A stretch of 64,000 bases of DNA from Actibacterium sp. 188UL27-1 (GTDB taxonomy: Bacteria > Pseudomonadota > Alphaproteobacteria > Rhodobacterales > Rhodobacteraceae): positions 78,126-142,125 of the forward strand of contig NZ_JAFEUL010000011.1 in NCBI RefSeq assembly GCF_016901225.1. The letters are read 5' to 3'. Every line of letters begins with the position of its first letter. The stretch's first letter is position 1. The notes beneath the pieces are model-generated. The model did no database searches. It was given only the letters and a program-made list of their open reading frames with translations, and was not told the DNA's origin. Both the position numbers and the translations under genes were made by a program. Positions 1-9,066 of the stretch are shown one piece after another.

Positions 1-2
1 AG

Positions 3-275
3 GCAGGATTATGCGATGCGCTGGCCTCTGACTACTTCTACCCCGCCATGCTTGCCGCTGTGGCCCGCCTGAATGTGGAGAAGCGCGCACCTTTGCCCCG
101 GTTATGGTCGCTGGTCTCGCGCGGCCCAGCGGTGGCATCGGGTCTGACCGACCGGGGCGAGATCGCGCCGGGCAAACGCGCCGATCTGGTGCTGGTGGAC
201 TGGCCAACAGATGGCACACCCGCGATCCGCATGACGATGAGCGCGGGCTGCATCGCATACGGGACCGGGTTTTGA
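3..275 (+). CDS. phnM: PhnM C-terminal part (RPnTP hydrolase), cut by window start
   Basis: The last 90 codons of an amidohydrolase-fold protein enter from the left edge, beginning with residues AGLCDALASDYFYPAM and ending in a TGA at 273-275. The ASDYFYPAM segment, the LVSRGPA.ASGL.DRG stretch and the closing GKRADLVLVD are typical of PhnM. That enzyme is the alpha-D-ribose 1-methylphosphonate 5-triphosphate diphosphatase of the C-P lyase pathway and acts in the cytoplasm. The N-terminal metal-binding half is outside the window. The rest of the phn operon presumably lies to the left. Downstream the locus is interrupted by decayed insertion sequences. Assignment rests on the C-terminal fifth only, so a related dihydroorotase-like amidohydrolase is a minor alternative. 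Confidence 0.8.
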   Translation, partial: AGLCDALASDYFYPAMLAAVARLNVEKRAPLPRLWSLVSRGPAVASGLTDRGEIAPGKRADLVLVDWPTDGTPAIRMTMSAGCIAYGTGF

Positions 276-964
276 CCGTCATACGATTTGACACCTGTAA
301 TCACCCCAGAACTTCACCCCCACCCTCGATCCCTCCCCCTCGCGGGAGAGGGAGGCGCCAGTGGATAACTTTGTTAGTAAACACCATCGGTGTGAACGGT
401 TTTTGCGCCAATCATGTTTGCAGGCATTTCCGCCTTTCCCAAACGGAGTTATGCTGGTGCTCTTTGAGGGTAGGCCAAGATTGGTATAGCGGTTGCGTAT
501 GGCGGTACGGACATGGAGTTCAGCGAGTTGTCGGTCGAAATCCTGAGCGATAACGCCTGGTCTGAGTCGTTTGAGGCAGTTCACCCCCTGCCAGACAGTG
601 CATTGCGCAGCAATCCACCTTGAGGATATCAGCAAGTGCCGTGGTCCCGTTCCGCTGTGGTAAAAGATGGAGACCTTTGACGTCTTCTGACGGCGGCACA
701 GCGTGCTGAAGTCTGGTAGGCTCTGATCAAGGCTCGCCAGGCGCGACGGCCTCTCAACAAATCCTGTCGCGTGGCGGAGGTGCTTACCAAACCGAACAGC
801 ACGTTCATCGCCAAGCAAACCTGGATGGTCGCTCGTTGGTGCTTTGGCCCGTTTTTTGTTTTGTGATCCGCGAATTATTGCGAGATGTCTTTTTTCACTC
901 AGTAGTTTCATGGGTGATCGCAGGGCGTTTCTCACAAACCTGGATTTGACCTTCTGCCCCAAGT
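276..964. other. Long gene-free stretch, probable mobile-element debris
   Basis: No intact gene is visible in these roughly 690 bases. A GC-rich palindrome (CCTCCC paired with GGGAGG at 332-355) follows phnM and could be a weak terminator. Minus-strand translation around 480-600 gives a protein-like stretch (LRPGVIAQDFDRQLAELHVR) that I cannot assign; it may be a transposase relic. The region leads directly into IS66 fragments, so it is best read as eroded insertion-sequence DNA. Confidence 0.4.
328..358. repeat. GC-rich imperfect palindrome after phnM
   Basis: GATCCCTCCCC followed by GGGAGAGGGAGG forms a hairpin of about nine base pairs with one mismatch and a GCGG loop. The left arm is nearly the same as that of the stronger hairpin at 31515-31540 (both contain GATCCCTCCCC), which suggests members of one small dispersed palindromic family. 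There is no T-run after it, so an intrinsic terminator role is doubtful. Confidence 0.4.
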
Positions 965-1206
965 TTTATTGGCGCTGGCCGGATGAGTTGAAGACCCGGG
1001 TTGTGATGGGGGCTTTGGAAAACGGTGTGTGCGTTCGGGACGTTGCCAAGCGATATGATCTGCGTCCCAACCATTTGGCGGACCGGCGATGTTTGGCGCG
1101 GGACGGCAAGTTGGTATTGCCTGCGCAACCAATCGGTGTGGCACCCATGTTTGTACAGATGATCGTGGATCGTAAGCGCCGCATTATCGCCCTCGTATAC
1201 GTTTGA
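965..1206 (+). pseudogene. IS66-type TnpA fragment
   Basis: Residues WPDELKTRVV, VRDVAKRYDLRPNHL and LARDGKLVLP match the helix-turn-helix core of IS66-family TnpA (an IS3 OrfA-like protein). Upstream residues in the same frame (from about 844) look random, and the C-terminal part after VLPAQPIGVAPMFVQM degenerates into unrelated sequence ending at 1206. The usual tnpA-tnpB-tnpC order is not continued from this copy; a second tnpA follows at 1337. This is a truncated remnant with no expected activity. Confidence 0.6.
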
Positions 1207-1336
1207 AGTTTGTCATCTGAGAAGAGTTTGTCCGGAAAAGGAGGTTTCTGATGGATGATACTGGACAAAATTACGTAACTTCTCACTGTGTCGGCGCAGG
1301 ATAGGCTGGGCGTATCGATGTTGTGACTGGGCCGAG

Positions 1337-1681
1337 TTGTCGGCGACGTTGGCCGGAAGATGTGAAGGCTCAGATTGTTTTGGAAAGCTACCGGGACGGC
1401 ACATCGGTTGCATGAGTTGCGCGCAAGCACGGTGTCTCGGCGCCTCAGCTTCATTCTTGGCGTCGGGCGGCGCGGGACGGCGTTCTTGCGATGCCGGATG
1501 ACGACATGCTGGGCTTGGTGCCGGTCGTTGTTGAGGCGCGTGGAGGGGATAGCGGGCGTATGCCGCCTGACGCGCCCGATGCGATCGTTTTGGAGGTTAA
1601 TGGCGTTCGGGTATCGGTGCTGCCAGGTTTCGATCGTGATCATCTTGGCCATGTCATTGCAGCGCTCAAGGCGTCGTCGTG
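1337..1681 (+). pseudogene. IS66 TnpA with internal stop codon
   Basis: The reading frame gives RRRWPEDVKAQIVLESY then GTSVA, an in-frame TGA at 1411-1413, then VARKHGVSAPQLHSWRRAARDG and a C-terminal half ending VLPGFDRDHLGHVIAALKAS with a TGA at 1680-1682. This is a full-length TnpA of the IS66 type, interrupted by one nonsense change inside the helix-turn-helix. The downstream tnpB start codon overlaps its end (GTG at 1679), the normal coupled arrangement in IS66 elements. The remainder (from 1491) is open but lacks the DNA-binding half. Confidence 0.7.
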
Positions 1682-2032
1682 ATCCTGTCAGGCGGCAAGT
1701 ATCACGTTTATCTGGCGATGCGGCCGGTGGATTTTTGTAAGGGGCATACGGGTCTGTCGCTCGTGATCCAAACGGTGCTGGGGCGTGATCCATACAGCGA
1801 CGCGGTGTTTGTCTTCCACTCGAAACAGGGTGATCGGATCAAGATTTTAGTCTGGGATCAGACAGGCTTGGTATTGGTCTACAAGCACCTTGAGGGCGGC
1901 CAATTCCAATGGCCCCAGCCAGCGGATGGAACGATCAAACTAACCCCGGCCCAATTCTCGTCCTTGTTCGAGGGGCTGGATTGGAAGGCCGTTCGGGCCG
2001 AATGCCGGCGGCAACCAAAGCTGGCCGGATAG
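1679..2032 (+). CDS. tnpB: IS66 family accessory protein TnpB
   Basis: This 117-residue protein starts MILSGGKYHVYLAMRPVDF and contains RPVDFCKGHTGL, DAVFVFHSKQGDRIKILVWD and the closing WKAVRAECRRQP. It matches the full length (about 115 residues) of IS66 Orf2/TnpB, a protein required for transposition of these elements but of unknown biochemical role. The GTG start overlaps the preceding tnpA stop. The frame is intact, although its partners tnpA and tnpC are broken, so it is probably non-functional in isolation. Confidence 0.85.
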   Translation: MILSGGKYHVYLAMRPVDFCKGHTGLSLVIQTVLGRDPYSDAVFVFHSKQGDRIKILVWDQTGLVLVYKHLEGGQFQWPQPADGTIKLTPAQFSSLFEGLDWKAVRAECRRQPKLAG

Positions 2033-2100
2033 CCTGCGGCAGCGTGACTCACAGCGGTGATTTTCGCAGCGTGGACGGGCATGGTGATGTATGATTGGGC

Positions 2101-3231
2101 ATGTTCGCCACCGGCCCCATCGATCCCAAATATGTCGCCGAGTGGGAGCGGCGTCTCGCTGCCACCGAGGACATCGAGCTTGCCGAGGGGTAGTTGGCTG
2201 CGGCGGGTGAGGCTGCGGACAAGGCACTTGGCAAAACGTCAAAACGCAAGGCACCGAGCAAGCGTAACAAAGGCAATTTGCCGGACCATCTTGAACGTGT
2301 TGAAGAGCTGATCGACCCCGAGAGCACAGCCTGTTCATGTGGCTGTGGTGAGATGGTTAAGGTCGGGGAAGACCGCACCCAACGCCTCGATGTCGTGCCA
2401 GCTAAGTTCCGCGTGCTTGTGACTGTGCGCCCCAAGTACATGTGCCGCACATGTGATGGGAAATCCCACGCGCAGGCACCGGCACCGGAATTTCTTGTCC
2501 CGCGCGGTCTGGGCACCAACCGGTTCGCCGTTCACTCTGTGGTCGCCAAGCTCTGTGATCATCTTCCGTTTTACAGACAGGCCGAGATCTGACGCCGGGA
2601 CGGCATTGAGATCGACCGCACCATGCTGGCCAATTGGGCCGGGCGCATCGCGTTCCACTTGGCCCCGATCATCGATGCCATGATTGGCGAGTTGAAAGCC
2701 AGCGACCGTCTCTTCGCAGATGAAACAACCGTGCCCGTCCTGGCTCCGCGCACCGGCAAGACGCGGAAGGATTGTCTCTCGGCGGCGGTCCGCGACCAGC
2801 GCGGGTGGCGCTGCGATGATCCTTCCGGAATGGCGTTTACCTATGTCCCCGGCAGATCTGGTCAGCATGCGGACAAAATTTTGGAAGGCTTCTGCGGCGC
2901 CCTGTATGTCGATGGCTCTGCGGACTACAACCGCTTGCTCAAACGTCCGGCCGAGGATGTCAGAGGAACCTCTTGCTGGACCCATATCTGCTGCAAACTG
3001 TACGAAATTTCTCAATCCGGCGACGCCTTGATTGCTCAGGGGGGCGTAAATCGAGGCGCTCTATCGCATGGAAACGGAGTTGCGCGGTCAGACAGCCAAC
3101 CAACATCATGCTGCGCGGCAGGGACGCCCAGAACCCATCTTAGATGCCTCTGAACACGAGCTCGCCCACAGCCGCGCTCGCGTCTCCGACCGGAGAGGCC
3201 CTGAAATATATCCCCAAATAGCGGGGGGATG
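2101..3231 (+). pseudogene. IS66 TnpC transposase, multiply disrupted
   Basis: One frame from ATG 2101 reads MFATGPIDPKYVAEWERRLA, meets TAG at 2191, continues with the zinc-ribbon-like CSCGCGEM and YMCRTCDGK segments, meets TGA at 2590, and continues with RTMLANWAGRIA, LFADETTVPVL and LYVDGSADYN. The ADETTVPVL and VDGSADYN stretches carry the acidic residues of the IS66 catalytic core. After about 3010 the frame shifts; the tail IEALYRMETELRG runs from 3049 to a stop at 3231. At about 375 codons against roughly 500 for the family, it has two nonsense codons, at least one indel and probably an internal deletion. Confidence 0.75.
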
Positions 3232-3250
3232 ACCCTGCCCTGGAAACACA

Positions 3251-4303
3251 TCAAACCCGTATGACCCGCGCGCCGGTTTCCGGGTTGAAGAACGACACCG
3301 AGGTTTGGGCGAAGCCGATGTGAGCGCTGTCGGCGGGCAGAGGCTTTTCGGCATCCGCGTTGACGGTCAACTGGATGCCACCGACATGGCCGTGGATCAG
3401 GCGGTTGGCGCCCAACTCCTCTACCGTGTCGATATCGAACGGGAGGCCCGCGCCATCCGCCGTGATCTCGATCTTCTCAGGGCGCAAGCCCAGGGTGATT
3501 GGGCCAGTGGTTTCGGCGTCATAGGGCATCTGTGCGTTGCCGATATGGAGCATGCCAGTATCGACCTTGGCAGGGATCAGGTTCATGGGTGGGGAACCGA
3601 TGAAGCTGGCGACGAAGGTTGTCAGCGGATGGGCATAGATCTCGGACGGGCTGCCGACCTGTTCAATGTTACCGTTGTTGAGCACCACGATCTTGTCGGC
3701 GAGGGTCATCGCCTCGACCTGGTCATGGGTCACGTAGATGGCGGCGGTTTGCAGGCGGCGTTGCAGGCGCTTGATCTCCAGCCGCATCTGGTTGCGCAAC
3801 TTGGCATCGAGGTTCGACAGCGGTTCGTCAAACAAGAAGATCGCGGGGTCACGGACGATGGCGCGGCCCATGGCGACGCGCTGGCGTTGGCCACCTGAAA
3901 GCTGGCTTGGCTTGCGGTCCAGGAACTCGGTGATCTGCAGGAAGGCCGCGGCCTCGTCCACCTTGGCCGCGATCTGCTCCTTGGGGGTGCCGCGGTTTTT
4001 TAGCCCATAGGCAAGGTTGCCGCGCACGGTCATGTGGGGGTAAAGCGCGTAGTTCTGAAACACCATGGCGATGTTGCGGTCTGCGGGTTCGGTGTCGTTC
4101 ACGACCTTGCCCGCCAGTTCGATCTCCCCCTCTGTCACTGTCTCCAGCCCCGCTACCATGCGCAGCAATGTGGACTTGCCGCAGCCCGAGGGGCCGACAA
4201 AGACGACCAACTCGCCATCCTCAATATCGACGCTGACGCCTTTGACGGCCAGCGCTCCGTTCGGGTAGCGCTTGACGACATTCTTGATGCGAAGGGTGGT
4301 CAT
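3251..4303 (-). CDS. ugpC: Sn-glycerol-3-phosphate ABC transporter ATPase UgpC
   Basis: This 350-residue ATPase energises import through the UgpAE channel. It shows Walker A (GPSGCGKST near residue 38), Q-loop [10 protein letters not shown], signature LSGGQRQR, Walker [13 protein letters not shown] and H-loop [10 protein letters not shown]-terminal MalK/UgpC-type TOBE region follows ([10 protein letters not shown]). Length and order are typical of the CUT1 family. It is the last gene of ugpBAEC; its ATG overlaps the ugpE stop by four bases, so translation is coupled. CUT1 ATPases are hard to assign to a substrate alone; the call rests on the whole operon. Confidence 0.88.
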   Translation of the reverse strand: MTTLRIKNVVKRYPNGALAVKGVSVDIEDGELVVFVGPSGCGKSTLLRMVAGLETVTEGEIELAGKVVNDTEPADRNIAMVFQNYALYPHMTVRGNLAYGLKNRGTPKEQIAAKVDEAAAFLQITEFLDRKPSQLSGGQRQRVAMGRAIVRDPAIFLFDEPLSNLDAKLRNQMRLEIKRLQRRLQTAAIYVTHDQVEAMTLADKIVVLNNGNIEQVGSPSEIYAHPLTTFVASFIGSPPMNLIPAKVDTGMLHIGNAQMPYDAETTGPITLGLRPEKIEITADGAGLPFDIDTVEELGANRLIHGHVGGIQLTVNADAEKPLPADSAHIGFAQTSVSFFNPETGARVIRV

Positions 4304-5142
4304 TTTTCGGTCTCCACGAGGCCTTTGATAAACATGCGTTGAAAGATGATGATCACCAGGGCGGGGGGCAGCATGGCCAAAACAGCCATGGCGAGCGCCT
4401 CGTTGTAATCGGGGATATTGGCGCCGACATAGACGTTCATCACCTGTCTGATGCCGCGCACGAGGGTGTATAGAGTCTCATCCGTGGTCATCAGTGTTGG
4501 CCATAGATATTGGTTCCAACCGACAACGAACATGATAATGAAAATCGCGGCCATCATGGTTTTCGACAACGGCACCAAGATGTCGATGAAAAACCGCACC
4601 GGGCCTGCACCATCGATCCGCGCGGCCTCGATCAACTCATCAGGGATGGAGCGAAAGAACTGCCGAAAGAAGAATGTTCCTGTGGCCGACGCGATCAGCG
4701 GCAGGATCAGTCCGGTATAGGTGTTGAGCATGCCCAGGCCCTGAACCACCTCGTACGAGGGCAGGATACGCACCTCCAGCGGCATCAGAAGGGTGGCGAA
4801 GATCACCCAAAAGAAGAACGACGCGAGCGGAAACCGGAAATAGACGATCGCATAGGCGGCTAGCATCGACACGACAATCTTGCCTACTGCAAAGCCCAGC
4901 CCCAGGATCAGCGAATTTTGCGTCATCAGAATGCCCGTAATGTTCTCGGAAAAGCCGCCCTTCTTGGTCAGCACGTTCCAATAGGTCTCCGCCGCATGGC
5001 CGCCCCAGCCCAGTTGCATCCCCTCCCGGTGGATGGTTTCGGGTAAAAAAGACGATGTGGTGATCGCAACCACCAGCGGGCCCATCATCAGGAACACACC
5101 AAACAGCAGCACGATATGATCGTATAGGCGGGGACGTTGCAT
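4300..5142 (-). CDS. ugpE: Sn-glycerol-3-phosphate ABC permease UgpE
   Basis: This 280-residue inner-membrane protein has six hydrophobic segments and the binding-protein-dependent transport signature [14 protein letters not shown] (EAA loop) near residue 190, which docks onto the ATPase. The N-terminus ([19 protein letters not shown]) matches UgpE. The family length is about 280. The gene lies six bases after ugpA and overlaps ugpC, which supports one transcript. Confidence 0.88.
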   Translation of the reverse strand: MQRPRLYDHIVLLFGVFLMMGPLVVAITTSSFLPETIHREGMQLGWGGHAAETYWNVLTKKGGFSENITGILMTQNSLILGLGFAVGKIVVSMLAAYAIVYFRFPLASFFFWVIFATLLMPLEVRILPSYEVVQGLGMLNTYTGLILPLIASATGTFFFRQFFRSIPDELIEAARIDGAGPVRFFIDILVPLSKTMMAAIFIIMFVVGWNQYLWPTLMTTDETLYTLVRGIRQVMNVYVGANIPDYNEALAMAVLAMLPPALVIIIFQRMFIKGLVETEK

Positions 5143-5148
5143 GGGACC

Positions 5149-6030
5149 TCAGGAGTAATGAACGCGGCGTTCAATCAGCCGGAACTGTAAAATGGTGAGG
5201 GCGAGGACCAGGATCATCAGGATCACCGACTGTGCAGCAGACCCCCCAACGTCCAGACCGCGGAATCCGTCTTGATAGACCTTGTAGACCAGCGTCACCG
5301 GGTTGTTGCCCGGCTCACCCTTTACCATCAGGTCGACGACGCCGAAGGTTTCAAAGAATGCATAGGTGATATTCAGGATCAAAAGGAAGAAACTGGTTGG
5401 AGCCAGCAGCGGAAAAACGATGGTCCAGAAGCGGCGGAACGGGCGGCGACAATCAATGGCGGCGGCCTCGCGCACTGCCCGGGGGATCGATTGCAGGCCC
5501 GACAGAAAGAAAATGAAGTTGTAGGGGATCTGTTTCCATGTGGCGACGACGGTCATGGCAAAGGCGGTGTCGAAATAGCTGACGCCGACCTGCATCCTCC
5601 ATCCCAGTAGGGCAAAAAAATCGACGATCGGGCCAATATGTTGGTCAAAAAGCATGATCCCAATAAGCCCGGCCACAGGCGGTGCGATGGCATAGACCCA
5701 CATCAGGATCGTCTTGTAACTGGCCTGGCCGCGCAAAACCTGATCAGCCGAAACCGCGAAAAGCAGGCCAAACCCCAGCGACAGAAACGAAACGAACAGC
5801 GTGAACCAGAACGTGAAATTGGCCGTGCGCAGATAGTCGGACTTGCCGACTGCATCAGTATAGTTGTCGATCCCGACGAAGGTGGATTTGCCAAAGAACG
5901 GATCCTGGATGAAGAATGAGGATCTGATCGCCTCGAATGCCGGCCAGATGAAGAAAATGGCGATGATGATCATCTGCGGGGCAAGCAGCAGATAGGGCAG
6001 GGTTGGCTGTGTGAATACGGATTTTTTCAT
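5149..6030 (-). CDS. ugpA: Sn-glycerol-3-phosphate ABC permease UgpA
   Basis: This 293-residue permease starts at MKKSVFTQPTLPYLLLAPQ, the usual UgpA N-terminus. The open frame runs further upstream to 6336, but that extension overlaps ugpB and reads as non-coding. Six membrane spans are visible, with the EAA loop REAAAIDCRRPFRRFW near residue 205. A Cys replaces the usual Gly after Asp (AAIDC rather than AAIDG), an uncommon change in this docking loop that could slightly alter the ATPase contact. It partners with UgpE. The spacing to ugpB is about 140 bases. Confidence 0.88.
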   Translation of the reverse strand: MKKSVFTQPTLPYLLLAPQMIIIAIFFIWPAFEAIRSSFFIQDPFFGKSTFVGIDNYTDAVGKSDYLRTANFTFWFTLFVSFLSLGFGLLFAVSADQVLRGQASYKTILMWVYAIAPPVAGLIGIMLFDQHIGPIVDFFALLGWRMQVGVSYFDTAFAMTVVATWKQIPYNFIFFLSGLQSIPRAVREAAAIDCRRPFRRFWTIVFPLLAPTSFFLLILNITYAFFETFGVVDLMVKGEPGNNPVTLVYKVYQDGFRGLDVGGSAAQSVILMILVLALTILQFRLIERRVHYS

Positions 6031-6170
6031 GGGACCTGTGGCCAAGCGCTGCGGGCAAGGACGCTCCTGGCCGAAAGGCGGAGGGGTGCGTGCGATGGGT
6101 AGGGTGGGTTTTTGACCCACTCTACCGGTATCAGATCGACGAGGAGGGTAGATGCCCACCCGCGCCGGTA

Positions 6171-7469
6171 TCAGCCAGAGGTTTTGCCGAAGCGTTCCAG
6201 CAACTGGTTGGCCTCTTCCTCGATGATGCTGAACGCATCCTCGACAGAGGCCTCGCCGGACATGATGCGCCCATATTCGCGGTTCATCACGTCGCGGATC
6301 TGAACGTAAAAGCCCATGCGATAGCCCTTGGTCCACTCACCGCTGGGCAGGGTCAGCTGCTGGATGCCAACCTCAGCCTGGGGTGTGGTTTCATAGTAAC
6401 CGTCGGCTTTTGCCATCTCATAAGCGGCTTCGGTGATCGGCACATAGCCGGTTTCCTGGTGCCAGAAATACTGCACCTCGGCCGATGTCAGGAAGCGGAA
6501 GAACTCGGCTGCGGCCTTGTTCTCATCATCCGCATGGCCGGACATGGCCCACAGGGCTGCCCCGCCGATGAAGGTTTGCTTGGGCTCGGTCGTCACGGCT
6601 TCCCAATAGGGCAGGAACGTGGCCGAGAACTCAAAGTCAGCCGCCTGCTTGAGACCACCGAACGAGCCGGAAGAGCCCATCCACATGGCGACCTCCTGGT
6701 TTTCGAACGGGGTCTGGTTATCAGACCACCCGGTACCGTAGTAGCCGAACAGCCCAGCATCAACCCAGTCCTTCACGGCGGTGAAGTGCGCCTTGATGGC
6801 GTCGTTGTTCACCAAAATCTTCGGGGCAGCACTACTGTAGCCGTTATTGTCGGTGGCGAACTGGATATTGTGGCGTGAGAAGAAGTTCTCGGTAAAGATC
6901 CACGGCAGATGCGATTGCGCCGCGGGGATGTAACCGGCCTCTTTCAGGGCAGGTGCCGTGGTGCTGGCAAACTCTTCCCAGGTCTTGGGCGGGGTTACAC
7001 CGGCTTTTTCAAGTGCTTCGACGTTATAGTACAGAATCGGGGTCGAGCTGTTGAACGGCATACCGACCATCTTGCCCGCCTCGTCGGCGTAGAAGTACCG
7101 CACGCCCGAGATGTAGTCTTCGATGTCGAAATCCACGCCATTGGCGGTCATCAGATCCTCAACGGGGATCACAGCGCCAGGCGCGCCCATCAGCGTGGCG
7201 GCACCTGCCTCGAACACCTGAACGATGTTTGGATGCTCACCTGCGCGAAATGCAGCAATGGTGGCGGTCAGGGTTTCTTCGTATGTGCCCTTATAGACCG
7301 GCAGGATTTCATATTCATCCTGGCTTTCATTGAATTTGACGGCAAGCTCGTTGACGGTCTCGCCCAAGGCACCGCCCATGGCATGCCACCAATCGATTTT
7401 TATGGGTTCGGCTGTTGCCGAAAATGTGGCGGTGGCAAAAGCACCTGCCAGCAGGACAGTCGTTTTCAT
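6171..7469 (-). CDS. ugpB: Periplasmic sn-glycerol-3-phosphate binding protein UgpB
   Basis: This 432-residue extracellular solute-binding protein family 1 member delivers substrate to UgpAEC. A signal peptide is visible (MKTTVLLAGAFATATFSATA, cleavage before EPIKIDWWHAMGG). The WWHAMGG, FNSSTPILYYN and NQEVAMWMGSSGS motifs are characteristic of UgpB. It heads the operon, and the cell also encodes GlpR/GlpD at 55-57.7 kb, which is consistent with glycerol-3-phosphate use. Neighbouring phnM would fit phosphate-starvation control, but no convincing Pho box was found. Confidence 0.9.
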   Translation of the reverse strand: MKTTVLLAGAFATATFSATAEPIKIDWWHAMGGALGETVNELAVKFNESQDEYEILPVYKGTYEETLTATIAAFRAGEHPNIVQVFEAGAATLMGAPGAVIPVEDLMTANGVDFDIEDYISGVRYFYADEAGKMVGMPFNSSTPILYYNVEALEKAGVTPPKTWEEFASTTAPALKEAGYIPAAQSHLPWIFTENFFSRHNIQFATDNNGYSSAAPKILVNNDAIKAHFTAVKDWVDAGLFGYYGTGWSDNQTPFENQEVAMWMGSSGSFGGLKQAADFEFSATFLPYWEAVTTEPKQTFIGGAALWAMSGHADDENKAAAEFFRFLTSAEVQYFWHQETGYVPITEAAYEMAKADGYYETTPQAEVGIQQLTLPSGEWTKGYRMGFYVQIRDVMNREYGRIMSGEASVEDAFSIIEEEANQLLERFGKTSG

Positions 7470-7522
7470 GTCGGGAACCCCCAGATATTTTGACTAGGCC
7501 CCTAAACGCGGGAAATGTGTCA

Positions 7523-7543
7523 GTTACGCTACGGTTTTGTAAC
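7523..7543. promoter_or_regulatory. Inverted repeat upstream of ugpB
   Basis: GTTAC at 7523-7527 and GTAAC at 7539-7543 form a 5-bp inverted repeat with an 11-bp spacer, 54 bases upstream of the ugpB start. This is a candidate regulator site in the 216-base ugpB-cysG gap. It matches no operator I can name and may be chance. Confidence 0.2.
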
Positions 7544-7685
7544 GTTTGCCTGATGGTTCATGGCGAGGGCTGTGGTGGTAGGTGAAATTCTTTTTCAATT
7601 CATACGGCAACGTGCGCAAATACATGCCTGATTAACGAATGCTCATCTGCCAATCGTCTGGCGCTTTGCCTGATTTTCGAACCGC

Positions 7686-9065
7686 TCAAACCGCGATCTG
7701 GTGCATTACCGGCTCGCCGTATTTGCACCGGGTCAGGAAGATGATGGCAGGGTTCGGGATCTGACTTTCTGCAATGGTCTGTGCGAGGTCACAGGCCGCA
7801 CAGGTCGTGATGCTCTCACCGGGGTGGCCCGCTTGGCTGACAATCAAGACCTCGGTTTCATCCAGCAGATCGGCATGGCGCAGATCCTGTTCCAACTGGG
7901 GAGCGGCGTTGATGCCCATGTAGACCGCCACCCGCGTACCGCGGGCCAGATGATCTATCCAGTCCGGCGTGGTATTGTCCCGCGTCGTGCCCGTGGTCAG
8001 CACGACGGTATCCGTCTTGCCCCTTTCGGTCAGAAACGTTCCCGCCGTGGCGGCCGCGGCGCTTGCTGCGGTGACGCCAGGTACGATTTCGTAACTCAGG
8101 CCCGCCAGTTTCAACGCGGCAATCTCTTCTGCCCCGCGGGAAAACACGCCCGGATCGCCGCATTTCAGCCGGACAACCCGCTTGCCCTGTTTGGCCGCAG
8201 CCACCAACACGCCATTGATCCGATCCTGGGGCCAGTTATGGCAACCGGGTTCCTTTCCGACACAGACACGTTCCGCATCGCGGCGGGCAAGCTCCAGAAC
8301 GTCCGGATCCACCAGACGGTCGTAAAAGACAACATCCGCTTCTTGCAGGCGCTGTACCGCGCGAAGGGTAATCAGATCGCGACTGCCCGGACCGGCACCG
8401 ACCAAGGCCACCGATGCCGGTGCTGCGGCAGTGAAATCGCCGGTCTCGATCGCGTCCTTGATCCGGCGCGCGGCGGCGCGTTCGGCGCCTCTGGCATGAT
8501 CTGCGCGAGGCTCGCCACCAAACACCCACCGCCACAAATCGCGCCGCGCCTTGGGGCCCAAACGCATAGCGGCTCGGTCGCGCAGGCGCCCCGCCAATGC
8601 AGCTAAATCGCCCAACCGTGGTTCTAAGTTCTGTTCCAACTGCGTCTTGATCTGACGGGCCAGGACAGGGGCGGTGCCTTCCGTCCCGATGGCGACCACA
8701 ACCGGATCCCGGTCGACAATCGATGGTGTCAACGCGTCACATAGCTCGGGCTGATCGACCACATTGGTGACAGCCCCCGCCGTCTTGGCCAGGTCATGCA
8801 GGGCTGCATCGATCCCCGGACACCCAGTGGCGACAAAAACCAAAGCCGTGTCACCAAAGATCGCTGGGGTGATACGATCTATACTCCAACTGATCCGCCC
8901 CTCGTCGACCAAGCTGCGCAACTCATCCTCCAGCGCAGGCGCAAGAATGGTTATTTTGGCCTCGGTCTTGAGTATCAGTCGACACTTTTGCGCCGCCTGC
9001 TCGCCGCCACCGGCAATCACGACACGGCGCCCGGCCATCTTGAGGAACATTGGAAAGGTTTTCAT
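7686..9065 (-). CDS. cysG: Siroheme synthase CysG
   Basis: This 459-residue trifunctional enzyme makes siroheme from uroporphyrinogen III, the cofactor of the nitrite reductase encoded in the same operon. The N-terminal half is the precorrin-2 dehydrogenase/ferrochelatase (MKTFPMFLKMAGRRVVIAGGG, a Rossmann GGG loop). The C-terminal half from about residue 205 is the SAM-dependent uroporphyrinogen III methyltransferase (VALVGAGPGSRDLITLRA, YDRLVD and VGKEPGCHN). I start at MKTFPMF, which matches the family. The longer open frame to 9296 overlaps the preceding gene. It is the last gene of the nitrate cluster, one base from the YbiB-like gene. Confidence 0.92.
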   Translation of the reverse strand: MKTFPMFLKMAGRRVVIAGGGEQAAQKCRLILKTEAKITILAPALEDELRSLVDEGRISWSIDRITPAIFGDTALVFVATGCPGIDAALHDLAKTAGAVTNVVDQPELCDALTPSIVDRDPVVVAIGTEGTAPVLARQIKTQLEQNLEPRLGDLAALAGRLRDRAAMRLGPKARRDLWRWVFGGEPRADHARGAERAAARRIKDAIETGDFTAAAPASVALVGAGPGSRDLITLRAVQRLQEADVVFYDRLVDPDVLELARRDAERVCVGKEPGCHNWPQDRINGVLVAAAKQGKRVVRLKCGDPGVFSRGAEEIAALKLAGLSYEIVPGVTAASAAAATAGTFLTERGKTDTVVLTTGTTRDNTTPDWIDHLARGTRVAVYMGINAAPQLEQDLRHADLLDETEVLIVSQAGHPGESITTCAACDLAQTIAESQIPNPAIIFLTRCKYGEPVMHQIAV

Positions 9066-9066
9066 A

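Larger units (their letters stand above)
965..3231 (+). mobile_element. Decayed IS66-family insertion sequence(s)
   Basis: Two tnpA fragments, an intact-looking tnpB and a multiply broken tnpC lie head to tail between phnM and the ugp operon. The order tnpA-tnpB-tnpC is that of IS66 elements. In-frame stops in the second tnpA (1411) and in tnpC (2191 and 2590), plus a frame change before 3049, show it cannot transpose by itself. The presence of two tnpA cores implies two elements or a partial duplication. I could not define terminal inverted repeats or a target duplication with confidence. Confidence 0.75.

Noticed and set aside
5149..6336. 395-residue version of UgpA
   Set aside because: The first 102 codons overlap ugpB and lack coding character; MKKSVFTQ at 6030 matches the family start.
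7470..7685. Pho box upstream of ugpB
   Set aside because: Only one CTGACAC-like half-site was seen; no paired 11-bp direct repeat as PhoB requires.
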